DNA from: Ulota crispa
Taxonomy: Eukaryota; Streptophyta; Bryopsida; Orthotrichales; Orthotrichaceae
DNA length: 64,000 nt
Assembly (NCBI GenBank): GCA_963920765.1
Contig: OY987247.1
Location: 8,466,471-8,530,470, forward strand
Direction of reading: 5' to 3'
The notes beneath the pieces are model-generated. The model was given only the letters and a program-made list of their open reading frames with translations, had not been told where the DNA came from and did not search any database. The position numbers and the translations under genes were made by a program. Position 1 is the first letter of the stretch, and the number at the start of each line of letters is the position of its first letter. This document shows positions 9,577-21,420 of this stretch, piece after piece.

Positions 9577-10502
9577 ATTCTTCTCTTTTTGAAGAAATAT
9601 TTGGAAAGTATTGTGTAGGTTTCTTTTGAAAATTCATCATTTGGTAAGATCCAAATGTGTTATTGTGTTAATTTCATTTAGAATGCCTTGTTATACACAT
9701 TACAAGGGATTTGGACCCCAAAAAGGGGTTGTGAGTTCTTGATGTTGGGAACCAGCCCTTGCTGATTGTTAAAAAAAATTATTTAAAAAAAAAAAAAAAA
9801 AAATCTTAAAAATTCAGGATTGTGTTTTGATTTTTTGATTTTGATTTTGATTTTATTTTTTAAGAGTAAAATAATGTTATCTAACTTGGTTGCCCCTATG
9901 CCATGTCAAACTACTACAAACTGCCCATGTGGAAGGTGTTTCCAAAATTCCCATAGATTTGGGGGAAGGGGCCTCTTTTTGAGCCCAAATCCCTTGTGAT
10001 GAGTCAAAATTCATCCACAATTGCAGTCTCATTGTTCATAATGATTTTTGACCAATAATTGAATTTAAAATTTTCCTCATATTGAATAACAGATCTTTAA
10101 TTGTTGCACAGCAAGCTCATTTGTGAAATTGTGTTCATGGATATGGAAGGGGAGATATTAGTTTTGAAGTAACAACAATAAATACCCAATCATCATAAGT
10201 GGTTGTTTCCCAATTTTGTACCCAAAAGTTGCTGTGTTCCATAACAACATTTGAGCATCTCCAAAAAAAACCAATAAACTTTTACCAATCCATGTGAAGT
10301 CACAAATGTCTTAACATTTGCAAGGCTTTGTTTAGAATAAATTTCTAGTAACGCCATATAGGAGTCTTGAAGTTGAAGATTCTGAGGATACATTGAAAGT
10401 TACAACTTTATTTCAATGATTTATAATGATTTTACACTTACAGCTCAAAAACTTCCAAAATGCCTTCTTGAATTGAGAAAAAGAGCCTCAGGCATGTAAA
10501 GT
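9577..10502 (+). mobile_element. TTAA MITE family G, copy 1, partial, with a nested hairpin element
   Basis: Positions 10020-10480 align with 42290-42750 (for example AGCAAGCTCATTTGTGAAAT and GTGGTTGTTTCCCAATTTTGTA). The right end is decayed (GGCATGTAAAG before TTTAA). The left end is not recognisable. Element 9702-9997 is inserted in it; copy 2 lacks that block. Confidence 0.55.
9702..9997. mobile_element. Small hairpin-ended MITE within family G copy 1
   Basis: Inverted ends ACAAGGGATTTGGACCCC and GAGCCCAAATCCCTTGT extend about 26 nt with mismatches. The interior holds an A-rich tract at 9768-9801 and TTTTGATT repeats. The homologous copy at 42240-42280 lacks the block, which supports insertion. 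The superfamily is unknown; no clear target duplication was found. Confidence 0.65.
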
Positions 10503-11519
10503 TTAACTCCTAAGCACCCCAGCCATTTTCACCAATAATTACAGAAACTTACACAATGATGATATTTAAATAAAAGTTGTAAACTAAACTACATCATATT
10601 GATCATTACAATCAATAAATGTATAGAAACCATGACTTTGGCTAAAGAAGTGCAGTTTTTGAAAAATAATGTGTTTTAATACATATCAATGGTTGGTGAA
10701 GACTTGAAGTGAAAAAAAGAGAGCAATATTGTCATGGAGTGATTCAAAAATTTACAATGTTTATGAAATTAAATTTCATGAACATGTTTACAAAATTGGC
10801 TTCTATGACATTCTCAAATCACAAAATCTCAATCTAAAATAAAAAAACGCATTTGAAAGTCTCTAATCGAGTTATATATATAAAAAGTTTCAAAGTTATT
10901 TTTTGAAATAATGGCTTTGAATTACTATGCTTTGGCCTTTAAAAGAAGAGATCCATCTCATTGAAGACGTGAAGATCACATTTTTTGTGAATAGGCCCTA
11001 ATGAAAATTTCTTGAAGAAAACTTCTAGTGACAAATTTTTAAATCTCATACAACAACACAATCAACAGCAAAATATTCTAATGTACACTTACCTACTTTT
11101 TCCCCTATACTTAACGTGTCACAGGTAAAAAGTTTCCAAACTCACAACTACAATAGTGCTTGGTTAAAGTCAATCTTTGTAACATAAACAATTGGATAGG
11201 ATTCCAACCCCACTCCCCTTTTATCAAAAATGAGTGTAATGAGCATGGTTTAGGTCAAGTGCTTGCATACAATCAATGCTTACTTTTCATCAACGCCTAG
11301 TGTAACTCATCAACTAGAAAGGTGTCTAGCTAGTGAATTAGAAATATGGGTAGGAAAACATCTCAAGAGTTGCAACCACCAGAACAAGGGAAATAATGCA
11401 AATGGAGTGCTTGTTTATGATCAATATTTGGACACTTTTTTATGATCCAAAGTGTTGACCTTATCCAAGCACCATTGTATAAAACTATCTTATATACTAT
11501 GGCATTCTAATTGCAATAA

Positions 11520-12667
11520 CCCTTTACGGACCACATGACCATATTTTGGTTGCTTGGAGTGGTTTTTGGCATATAGATTGAAATTGCTTAATAATTTGGA
11601 ATTTGGTCTTGAAGAACGCTTGTGATCAAAGGAATTTGCATCCATCTAAAAAAATAACAATGCAATCAAGTATGTGAGTTGACAAATAATGGTGTTTATA
11701 TGGGACAACTTCAAAATACGTATCCATTTTGTGTGAAAAATGGATCAAAGCAACAACGCAATACATCAAATATGCAAGGAAAATATCAAATTTCAATTGC
11801 ACAATTCTATAAAAAAAAATACTTAAGAAATTTGCTTGTATTGTTTTCCCATATGGTAGTAGTATAATTGTAGTATTTGAAGATCTACTAAAATGGTGTT
11901 GTCATTTTGGCTTTAAAATTTGTCATCCAACATTTTAGGCCAATTCTTGATTGTTTTCACCAACTGGATTTTCCAAAACAAACATCAAATTTCTTGTAGA
12001 ACCATTTTAGGGTAGCAAAGAAAGTGGGATTTTTGACCATTTTTGTCCACTTAGCTACACCTTGTGATTGCTATTTTTGTCTATTTAGTGTGAAACTAGT
12101 CTTACTGGAAAGGCCCTAAACCTTACTTTCTAGAAATATAAGGCTCTTTTCAATCAAAGCTTGTATGAAGCATTGACATTCAAAACCACACAAGCATGAG
12201 AAACTAGAGATTTTTCACTTATGGCTCACTTGTTCATTATAATATTTCACCTCCAATGGTAGATCTAGCTAAAATTTTGATACGTTGCAACAAACAAGGC
12301 GTCCTTCACATTTGTATGCTTTGAATATTCAAATTGATTCCATATTTGATTCAAGGGCACATCTAAATTTATCACCCCTATTTTTAGTGGATTTTGTAAA
12401 AATGGGTGTGGTCCTTAACCCTTGCGTGCCCAAGTTTTGATTGCAAGCAAGCTAGCTTTTTTGATTTCAAAGTGCCTATGTGAACTGAAAAATAAGATTC
12501 AAAAGATCGGACCATATGAATTGTTAGTGAAGAGCATGTCCATTGTGTTGAACTCAATTGGAGGTGGTTTCACCAAAAAAGTAATGAGATTATACTGGTC
12601 AAAGATGCATTGACCCAACTTTTTGAGAGACAATATAATGTCTTTGCGGCGCTTAGGGGTTAAAGGG
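11520..12667 (+). mobile_element. TTAA MITE family D, copy 2, carrying nested family E copy 1
   Basis: It starts CCCTTTACGGACCACATGACC after ATAA (a mutated TTAA, 11516-11519) and ends ...AGGG before TTAA 12668-12671. The host repeat C has a single TTAA at this point in its other copy (235-238). The body matches D copy 1 (39890-41569), for example CATTTTGGCTTTAAAATTTG. It is non-coding. Confidence 0.8.
12419..12659 (+). mobile_element. TTAA MITE family E, copy 1 (241 bp), nested in the end of D copy 2
   Basis: It starts CCCTTGCGTGCCC and ends GGCGCTTAGGGG, flanked by TTAA at 12415-12418 and 12660-12663. It is inserted in the TTAA that lies inside the terminal inverted repeat of element D; D copy 1 shows that site uninterrupted at 41562-41565 (GTTAAAGGG). 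It matches E copy 2 (45383-45623) in inverse orientation, with exactly the same length. Confidence 0.88.
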
Positions 12668-13361
12668 TTAACTAGTGCCAACATTAAAACCATATTTAAA
12701 GAGAAAGCATAGTTGTTCACTTATACTACAAAAAAAAAAAAGCTTGTTTACCATTTCTGAATGGTCATCTAATATTTCTGTATGATCATCTTCCCAAGAT
12801 TGAGTAAACCTAACCTCTTTTCCAAAGTCTTCTCTTGTCAAAGATGGCAATATGGGGTGGCCACTTTCAATGGACATGACATATACAAACAACTCCAACC
12901 ATTAATCACAGAGTGCACTCAAACATGGTTGACTCAAAAGTTACCAAGCATTCTTCTACTCCAATACAACACTACAAAGCCTCCTTTGCTGTATCATCAA
13001 TACCATAGCGCCAAGCCAACATCCAAACTCTACATGAACATTTGACGGAATCAGCATGATATACTTGAATTTTTGGTTTACTAACAAATATTGTGGATCT
13101 ATTCAAATCCGTGAGACTTTGTACAACTAGACATCACATTAATGTAGCTGTTTACGAAGCACAAGCAACAGGGCAATTGCTTGATGTGACTCCCAAGCTG
13201 TACAGTACAATAGCCTTGATCATGCCAGCATGCCTTTTCTTCAGCTTTTGGATCGCAAGATTCAAGGCAGCCTACTAAAGCAACCATTTGCCATGACAAG
13301 AATCCTGTGACACTTTCGAATAATTCCTTAAATTCCATAAAAGGAGTTGAGTAGACGTCAG

Positions 13362-16300
13362 TCAATGCTTCAGAAGTCTCAAGAGGTCACCCACCAGATA
13401 CAATGAGCCTGTTACCAGCACCTGTGCAACAACACCACTTGAATTTAGCGATATTTTAATTATATTCCAGGTTGTAAAATCAATGCAAACATCCAACCAA
13501 TTGAATTTTCAATTTTTTTGTCGAGGGTCAAATCTGTACACTAGAATAGTGTAGCAACAAGACAGGGAACAAAAGAGCACACACTAACTTGAAATCAGAT
13601 AGCAAGTGTGTATCTCAAAGCTGATACACAAAGTTGCTGCATTCATCTATAGTGCTAAATCTATCCATACCAATCAAGTCAGGTAGGAGGCTCTAATTGC
13701 GTTTGGGTTCTAATTGCATTCAGTGTCTAAGAACAAGTGACATGTTCCTTCAAATATCTATTCCTGTTAATGATGAGTTACGTAAGCTTAGCAAGTTAAC
13801 CTAATTTGCTAAGCCTACCTAACTCATCAGAAACAGTAATAGATATTTAAAGGAACATGTCACTTGTTCCTAGACAGTGAGGCAATTAGAACCCAAACGC
13901 AATTAGAGCCTCCTACCTTGGTGACAGTTAACTAACTTGAAAGCCCTACTCCCAGTTATCTACTTTGCAAGTGCTGCCACATAATAGTTCACTTCCACTT
14001 AGCTAATGGGCTTTAACACTCCAGTTAGCTAATTGGAGCTTCTTGGTTGGGCAAGGCGGGCTACAGTGAGGACTGTGATTTAGGGCCTAGGGTTTGGGGA
14101 TGTGAAAGAACTTCTGATTATTGGTACCTGAATCCGGAGCTGAGGATGGTGGTTAGAACAATTGCGGAAAAAGTCCACAGCAGCTGGCAGTGATCGCAGC
14201 ACTGCACTTGATGGACCCAATATGCTCCCATATTGAGGCTGACCCTCTGAGGGGTTTTTCAAACTGGACAAGAGCTCTACGTGGGACTCACGCCTTTCCT
14301 CCTGAGCAAGACACGCAACACCGGATCCACCTGTCCATTCACAAAAAAACTCGGTTGATCTGTGAACTGGCTCCAGCATCTGATGACAAAGTTCATGTAT
14401 GACAGAAAAAAACAGGTATGAGGAATACTTTTAGTATCTTATAGTTCCTGCAACTGCATTAAAACCAACTTAAACCTATTCAAGGAGCTAATTGCTTTCC
14501 ATTCAAGAACTAATGCACTGTTAGCATATTCAAGATAAAGTGTCTTCCAGCATTGCAAGCAAGTCTTTCAAAACCCGCGGTCATGAGTACTGCGGCGTAC
14601 CTGTAAGGTTCTTTTGCCATATAGACTCCCAATGCCGCTGCAACACTTGCTGCCACGTTGTATCTTGAGATGCAGAAGGAGTGTGTTGGGGTGTATATAC
14701 GGATGTAAAGCTAGAATAAGGGGGAACAAAGAAGGCCGCATGAAGGGGAAACCCTGTAAAAGAAGACCAATAGTCAGTTTGCTTCCAACTGAGAAAAATC
14801 CAGCGTACACTCATAGATTGCATGAGGACGCTTAGTTCACCTAGCAGCTAATTGAAAGTTGGTAAGCACACCATTTCGAGAACACAAGTTGACGACAGGT
14901 TGCAGCAGTATGACAGGATCACGCTTCGGCATGCAGTTGAATAAAAGAACCTGTCATTTACACAAGCTACAACTCAGCATTTCACAAGACTTCCACACGG
15001 CAAGAAGACAGTACTTAGAAATGCGCTGACAGTACTGTCGAAAAACTGTAGCCTTCTGACCAGAATAGTACATTCTGGAGCAAGAAATCACGAGTGCAAA
15101 ATCTTAACCTAATGGACAGAGATTTCACGGTCTTGCAGTGACCAATTTGGTTGATTGCATTGTGGAAAATACAATTTAGACATGGTCAAATTTGACATCA
15201 CCAGAATCAGTAAAGAATATTGCATGTGTTGGCCAAAAAAAAGGATTAAGATAATGAAAGTCCCCATAAGACCCACTCAAAAGTGCTAAGAACTAATAAA
15301 GCTCGATTTGGGCCTCGTGCTTTAGGGGCTAGCAGTCATGCATACTTACCCTTCTCACCATGGTCTCTTTAGAATTCCACTTCTCTGCATCAGTGCCCAG
15401 GATTGATAAATGGGCGCTGTTATTTGACACCGACACTGTGGGAGTTTCCTCAGAGTTTACTGCTGAACAAAACCAATGTGCACAAGCCTCCATGCTTTCA
15501 GGGCTGTGAGCTCCATCCAAATAAAATGATAAGCGTCCTGATGGATCATGGATTACTTCAGCTCTGCCTGCCCATTGAGTCGATCGAAGGCCTTGGACAA
15601 ATGAGTCCGGCAATCTTCCACTGCCTAGAACCTGCCAGAACACCTTTGTAAGTCGTCGTTAATTTAAAATCATACGGGAAGGATTGTTTCTACAATATGT
15701 AAGACAGTTCTCAAAGTAATCTGTGTGGTATCTCCCTTTATGCTCTCCAAGAGTACGTAATGTAAAATGGGATACAGAAAAAGAACAACAGATTAAGGAG
15801 TAACCTTCTGAAGACCGTTGACATGCTCAGAAGAAGGCCTCTTCATCACCCACTGCTTGCACAACGCAACGGCCAAAGCTGCATTGTCGCGTTGATGTTT
15901 ACCACCCAATCCAAGTTGCAAATCGTGCAATCCATATGTTTCAAGTGGAGGAACTTCCTCCAAACTTATCTGCAAGCAGATTTAGGGACAAGTTAAACAT
16001 TTCAGCATATCTCTCTGAGCAATGCGTCGATACAAAGAGCAGGCAATAATTTCCGAAATCAATACTGAACACCCATAGTACAAAGTAAATACAAACAGAA
16101 ACACACCCGACTCCCAATAATGACCAAGTCTACTTTATTCAGCGACAACAGGGAAAACAAGAGATCGAACAACTTCAACATCCTGCCAGAGAATAACTAA
16201 TTAAATCCTCAGCTTATTGAAAAGTACCAAAGACTGAATGCGGAAAAGAAACAGCAGAAGTAGTACCAGAAAAACAGTGGAAAGAGATGGTGAAAAAATA

Positions 16301-19300
16301 CCCCTAGCTCCCCAGCCCTCTTTTGAAGGGAACCCATGGCGTCTTCTTTTTGCGGAGCAGTGAATGCTGGAACACCCGCCTTCACGCAATAAGCTTATGA
16401 ATTAGGCTTGGATTTAAAAACACCGACAACTGATTTCCATGCTCCATAAACCCAACACATGAAACCGTAAGCGGATTCCCTTTGTCACACAGGTACTAGC
16501 ATTTACATTTCTTAGATGTATAACTTAACCTAGAAACAACTGTAACAAGTGTCTCTACACAAGTAGGACTGTAAGATTTTCACGTCTCTTCAGTACAATC
16601 CTCAGTATGACCCTTACTCTTTGAAAATTTCAAGAAATCTGGTCGAAACTTTTTGAATGCCACAATTCCTAAAACCAAAAGCACAGTTTTAGTAGAAATA
16701 ACAACTATCTCTGGAATGATAAGCCCAGCATGCTACTATCTCTATTAATAATCTCGTGTTCACCGAGCACAGGAACTCTGCATGTATTCATAATATTGCT
16801 TCGTTTCTCCCCTTAGAGTAGAGACAATGAGCACTCAGTTGCAAACCCCCTTGGCAGTGATACCACAGAAGTACCACACCACATTCCAACAAATTATGCA
16901 ATGCACAGAAAGGAGATAAAAGAATTTTAGAGAAGTATAATATTACCTTGAAGATGCCAGCTTTCTCCCATGCGATTTTTGCCAGCGTGTCCCCTGAACA
17001 TAGTCATGCATCCATTCAGTATTAGCCATTAACGTTCTATTGAAATTTATTAGATTCCGCATTTCTAGCTCCACAGCCCACTGGTTCACCTTCAAGTAAT
17101 ACCAGACTTAACATAGTCATTCCTATAACAACACATGAAATGCTGCGGCCGAGGCAAAAGCTTATTTACCGAGTAGTTCCACATGGTCAAATCCCAGGGA
17201 CGCGATGCCACAAGCTACAGGAGCCTTAACCTGGAACAAAGGGATTCAGTTGGGGTTACGATCAATAAGCAATGCACAGCACGAAGTAGCTGAATGCGGC
17301 AAAAGGGCCCAAAAAACAAGATCAAGATTTAAGGAGAAGATGGAAGGGAATGCAATAATGTCACTTCGAACCAGGTCAGAGCTGAACTAATCATACAAGT
17401 TCTGTGCGATGCAGTAATTACAGCCCAAGAACTCATATCATAGAAAAAATCACTGAGCTTACAACATTGGTTGCGTCCAGGCGTCCACCAAGACCGACTT
17501 CCAAGATTGCAACATCCACCTGCAAACAGAGCGGTATTTGCATAAAATAAAAGGTTGCCTGCCACACTACTGGTGGCAATAAATAGGGCAAACACTCCTA
17601 GCAATTTATCCCGAAGGCTGAATAAAGTACAAACGAGAGCAATCCCTCGGATCCCACTCTCTTCACAGCTTTAAAATCCTCAGACGGCAGTCAATTTTAT
17701 CAGATGCTCTACTATACGTTGGCGGTACAGGAGTAGTACAGAGGACCTACCGTGCAGACCTGGCGTTCTATAAGGTATGGAAGACGAAGAAGTCGTATCG
17801 AAAGTATAGAGGGTCCTAATGTACTTTTTACAACCAAGGGTCAATGAAATCATCCCCAACGGAAACCCTCTTTGGCAAAAAGTTCCGTAGACCCTAAGCA
17901 AGTTGGCCTGCACGGCCTAGAGACTGTTCTAGTTCTTGACAAACCCTACATGCTTCGCTCAGTAGGAATTGTAATGTAAAATGGTCTTCAAAAAGCACCC
18001 AAAAGCCGGGATCAGGGGTCTTCATCAGCGGGGTCCTCCTGTTGGGTTTCCTCCTCCCGGTCCTCAATACTACAAACTAGCCATTTTGGAAACATTGGGC
18101 GCCTAAAAACGACAACATACAGCATGATCCACACCCAAATCTAGACCTTGGACTAACCTTTTCGGCAAGGAATATACGGAGGCTCAAAAGAGTGCAGAAT
18201 CGAAAGAAGCCTGGCAACACCTTATTATCAGCCTACAAACCACCCAGGAAAGATGAATGAGACTTCGTTGAAAGACTGAGGCAATTACATCAAACACAAT
18301 GAAAAATCGAGGAATATTTGTATGCAACTTCAAGAGGGACAAATTACTAGACATTCAGTAATGAACATGCAGAAACACCCCCATGAGCAGTGCCTCCTTG
18401 GAATCCCAAGATCCCAATTGAACGAAGCAAACCGATTATTATACCTTAAGACGATCCCAACACCACCAGAAGTGATCAAGAAATATGTCCTTTGATATCT
18501 CCTCTCTGTCAAGCACATTTCCAAAATGAAGCCGTACAAGTTATAACAGCATAACTGAGCCGTTCACAAAAAGTTCTACAAACACCCTCCATTGCAAGAT
18601 AGAACCCCTAACAGGAGATCAAATTAGCTGTAATAAATCATTTGCAACAATAGAAAATGTGACTTTATATTGAAGAAATATTTTGGACTTACACGATCAT
18701 CAAACAGCGACCTGCATGTTTGAACTCAATAATCTTGATTAAAATTTCTCACTAGTCGGTTCAAACTTAAAACAAGGACCTATCTTCCAGACATTCCCTT
18801 CCAAACATCTCTTGATGCAACAATGTAACTTGGAAATCATGGCAAACGAAACAGAAGAAAGCAGAAGATGTTATTCACATGCCATCAGGAATTTAAGATT
18901 CCTTTGAGATGAAAACTGTCTCCAAACTGACACGCTGAAAGAAAAATCCAAACACTAACCCGTTCAACCGAAAGCGCTCACGAACATCAAGGAGATGAGG
19001 TGACGTGAAGAGACCGGTTCGAAAGCCGGATTCTCTCAACATTCTTTCTGCGAATGCACACGTGGATCCCTGCATCACCACGAGCATGGTGATTTGATCG
19101 TCGAGGACTAGTAATTGAATTGCACAAGAAAATGTGCAATCCCTAAGCTAGTGCAACACAAGAGGGCTCCTTTCTCAGTGGCATTGTAAAGTTCAGAATA
19201 AAGGCTCAAAGTTTTCGGTTGCAGACGTAATCGCATAATCACAGGTGAAGGCTTTCACTCTTCTAAAGGGCGCACTACATCAAACTTAGTTAAAAAAACG

Positions 19301-20989
19301 CACCTTTCCTTTCGTTCCTGCAACGTGAATGACACTCAGATTTGTAACAGCATCCTCCAGTTCCAGTACCTGCCATCAACAGGCTCTTTACTGATAAGCC
19401 CACATTCAAACGCGAGAGAGAAACTCTTTCAAATGACTATCAAAGAATTCCACACAAGTGGCCTCATCCTTAATTCCCAGCCGGCAAGCATCTCAATCAC
19501 AAAACATGAGAAGATTATATAATTAACCTTCACATCCTTGTCAAACCATCAGAAGGTCCTTTGAAAACAGCAGCGTAAAAAAACCTAGAGTCAAGAGAAT
19601 GTCAAACTTAAGTGCCTTGGTCACCACCGTTCTGTCAAATAATACTTCAATCGACAGATATTTGACTCAGTATGAGATTCTACCTCATAATTGATAAGCC
19701 TCTTAAGGTACGGGTACCTAATTGTGACACAGACCTAAATGCAACACCGGACATTCTTGCACAATGATAAGTATTTCTGGAATGTACACCACCTTAAAGT
19801 AAAAAATCATATCGGCTTCAGGTCATCTACCGATAAGACTTTGAACATTATGAGTTTTGCCTACAGTATCCAAATAAAGCGTTCTCTGGTGCATTGGAGC
19901 CTACTTTTAGTTTCTAACTAAAACTTATAGGATATTGAATAGTATAATAATACTAATCATGCTCAGCGCTTAATGTATATTTTTTAAGGCAGTAACCTTA
20001 ATCTTCGGCACCTCAAATACCTAAACAAAAACTTGAGCACGAGCTCATGACCAGTCCACGAAGTCTAGGGTGCAAAGATTTACAATAAAACAACGATTTC
20101 TCACTAATAGCTGGGAACTCAAAACTGTGGCATTGGCATGAGAAGAAAATGTGACGCTTCTCGTGAGAGTTTATTAAAAATTTCAAAAATATGAAGCTAG
20201 GATGTGGAGACTTGTATACAGGGAAACGAACCTCGATGCTCGATGCCATGGAAAAGGTCCGTAGCATAAGCACTCCTCTCAGTTTTAGGTTGTCTACTAA
20301 TAAGACTTAAACCCTCATAGTTTGCACACCGTACTTAAACAGCACATTCTTTGAAGCATTGCAATCCTTACAAAGACAATTCAAATTTGAATACTGTAAC
20401 AATGATAAATATGCTCGGCGTTGATTTTAGGTGTGGTTACCTCAATAAAAATCGCACCTTAATTCATTAAACAAGCATTTCAAGACTAGCTCATCACCGA
20501 TCCACCAAATTCAAAATAGCCGTATGTACAATATAACAATTTCCAGTAGAAGCTGAGAATTTAGTTAACACGAAAGGAAAATGTAAAGAGCTTCGATTAA
20601 AGATAATGTTTAAGCTAGGGTGTGGAATCTACGATAGTCAAGGTGAGATCAGTCCACCAAGTAATATTCAAAGAACAAGGAATTGCACTGGACGCTTTGA
20701 AATTTCGTCATTGACACGAGAAACAAATTGCAAAGCTTCTTGTCGTGATTTCTTTTAATGTTTTTTTCAATTTAAAGACACGAAGATAGAATGCAAAGGA
20801 GACTGTGAAAAGAAGAACCTCGATGCAATGGAAGAGCGCCTGGAAATGAGCGTTCCAAGTCTGTTCACTGGAAGCAATGTAAACTGGCGGCAAGTCATTC
20901 TTGCGCGTGATGAGCGTGTTCATAGCCACAATTGCATCCTCGAACGTCCTATTGAGTGGTTCCGCCACAACAGCTCCTACGTCCGCCAT
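13362..20989 (-). CDS. FPGS: Folylpolyglutamate synthase / dihydrofolate synthase family, complete, 15 exons
   Basis: It adds glutamates to folates using ATP. Exons in coding order: 20989-20819, 19369-19304, 19069-18960, 18505-18445, 18232-18158, 17519-17463, 17230-17170, 16993-16947, 16379-16302, 15969-15805, 15631-15350, 14950-14872, 14753-14601, 14366-14128, 13421-13362. All are GT/AG, phases close, and the product is 567 residues. Motifs: P-loop [11 protein letters not shown] (about 72-82, split by intron 2), [68 protein letters not shown] (about 336-340), [12 protein letters not shown], and C-terminal [20 protein letters not shown]. The start is at MADVGAVV; an upstream in-frame ATG at 21034 or an unseen targeting exon is possible, as plants make isoforms for several compartments. 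The region before the last exon is longer than in the Arabidopsis protein I recall. The penultimate exon's acceptor was chosen by phase. Confidence 0.95.
13682..13917. mobile_element. Foldback MITE in the last intron of the folate ligase gene
   Basis: Arms of about 105-110 nt start GGTAGGAGGCTCTAATTGCG and are closed by a short loop around 13795; the two arms differ at few positions (for example ACATGTTCCTT on both sides). No target duplication is evident. It lies in the intron between 13421 and 14128. Confidence 0.75.
19800..20830 (-). repeat. Diverged tandem duplication in intron 1 of the folate ligase gene
   Basis: Blocks at about 19800-20240, 20274-20640 and 20640-20830 share ordered similar segments (AAACAAGCATTTCAAGA/AAACAAAAACTTGAGCA, GAAGCTAGGATGTGGAG/TTAAGCTAGGGTGTGGA, ATAATACTAATCATGCTCAG/ATGATAAATATGCTCGG). 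One copy at 20225-20245 repeats the end of exon 1 and its donor: GGCATCGAG|GTTC beside the real TGCATCGAG|GTTC at 20819. Confidence 0.55.
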
Positions 20990-21420
20990 CTCCGCAATGT
21001 GCTCTGCAATCACGTACAACACTAACAATAACACACCGCGCTCCTCGCCCTCACGAAGCTTGCCCTATTGTCGTCGTCGGTGTTTAAAACTCTGCCAAAT
21101 TGCTACTACGGTATGAAAAAGGGATCAGAAGGTGGTTTCGAGCGATTTCTGGACCAAAAAAGGCGAGAAAACAAAGCGAAGAAGAGCGAGGGAGACTTTA
21201 GGGAACGGGAGAGCAGATTGCCGCCATCGCATTCGAGAATTGCGAGCAAAATCGGTCGATTCCGGCGTGCACAACGGCCGCCCCCGTGCGTCGTCGCAAT
21301 AGAAAGGTTGGATCTAGGAAGACCAGCCATGGAGAATCTTGGGATTGGTAGATTTGGGAATCGCGTATTTGTGGTTCTGGACCGAGACGGGCCTCACAAA
21401 AGGGCAAGAGATTGTTTGTG
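20990..21420 (-). promoter_or_regulatory. Upstream region of the folate ligase gene
   Basis: This is a GC-richer island with CG dinucleotides, just upstream of the first coding exon. Open frames run through it on both strands, as expected of such composition, and none resembles a known family. It probably holds the promoter and 5' leader and could hide an organelle-targeting exon. Confidence 0.35.

Larger units (their letters stand above)
10507..12718 (+). repeat. Dispersed repeat/TTAA element family C, copy 2, interrupted by D copy 2
   Basis: It follows TTAA at 10503-10506, starting CTCCTAAGCACCCCAGCC. Positions 10520-11160 match 634-1225 in inverse orientation, and the part after the insertion (12672-12718) matches 186-234. 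The right terminus is not clear. It holds a full element at 11520-12667. It is non-coding. Confidence 0.6.

Noticed and set aside
18893-19087. Start codon at 19087 as the beginning of a separate protein
   Set aside because: The frame is exon 3 of the folate ligase; the sequence before 19069 is intron, and exons 1 and 2 upstream complete the protein.
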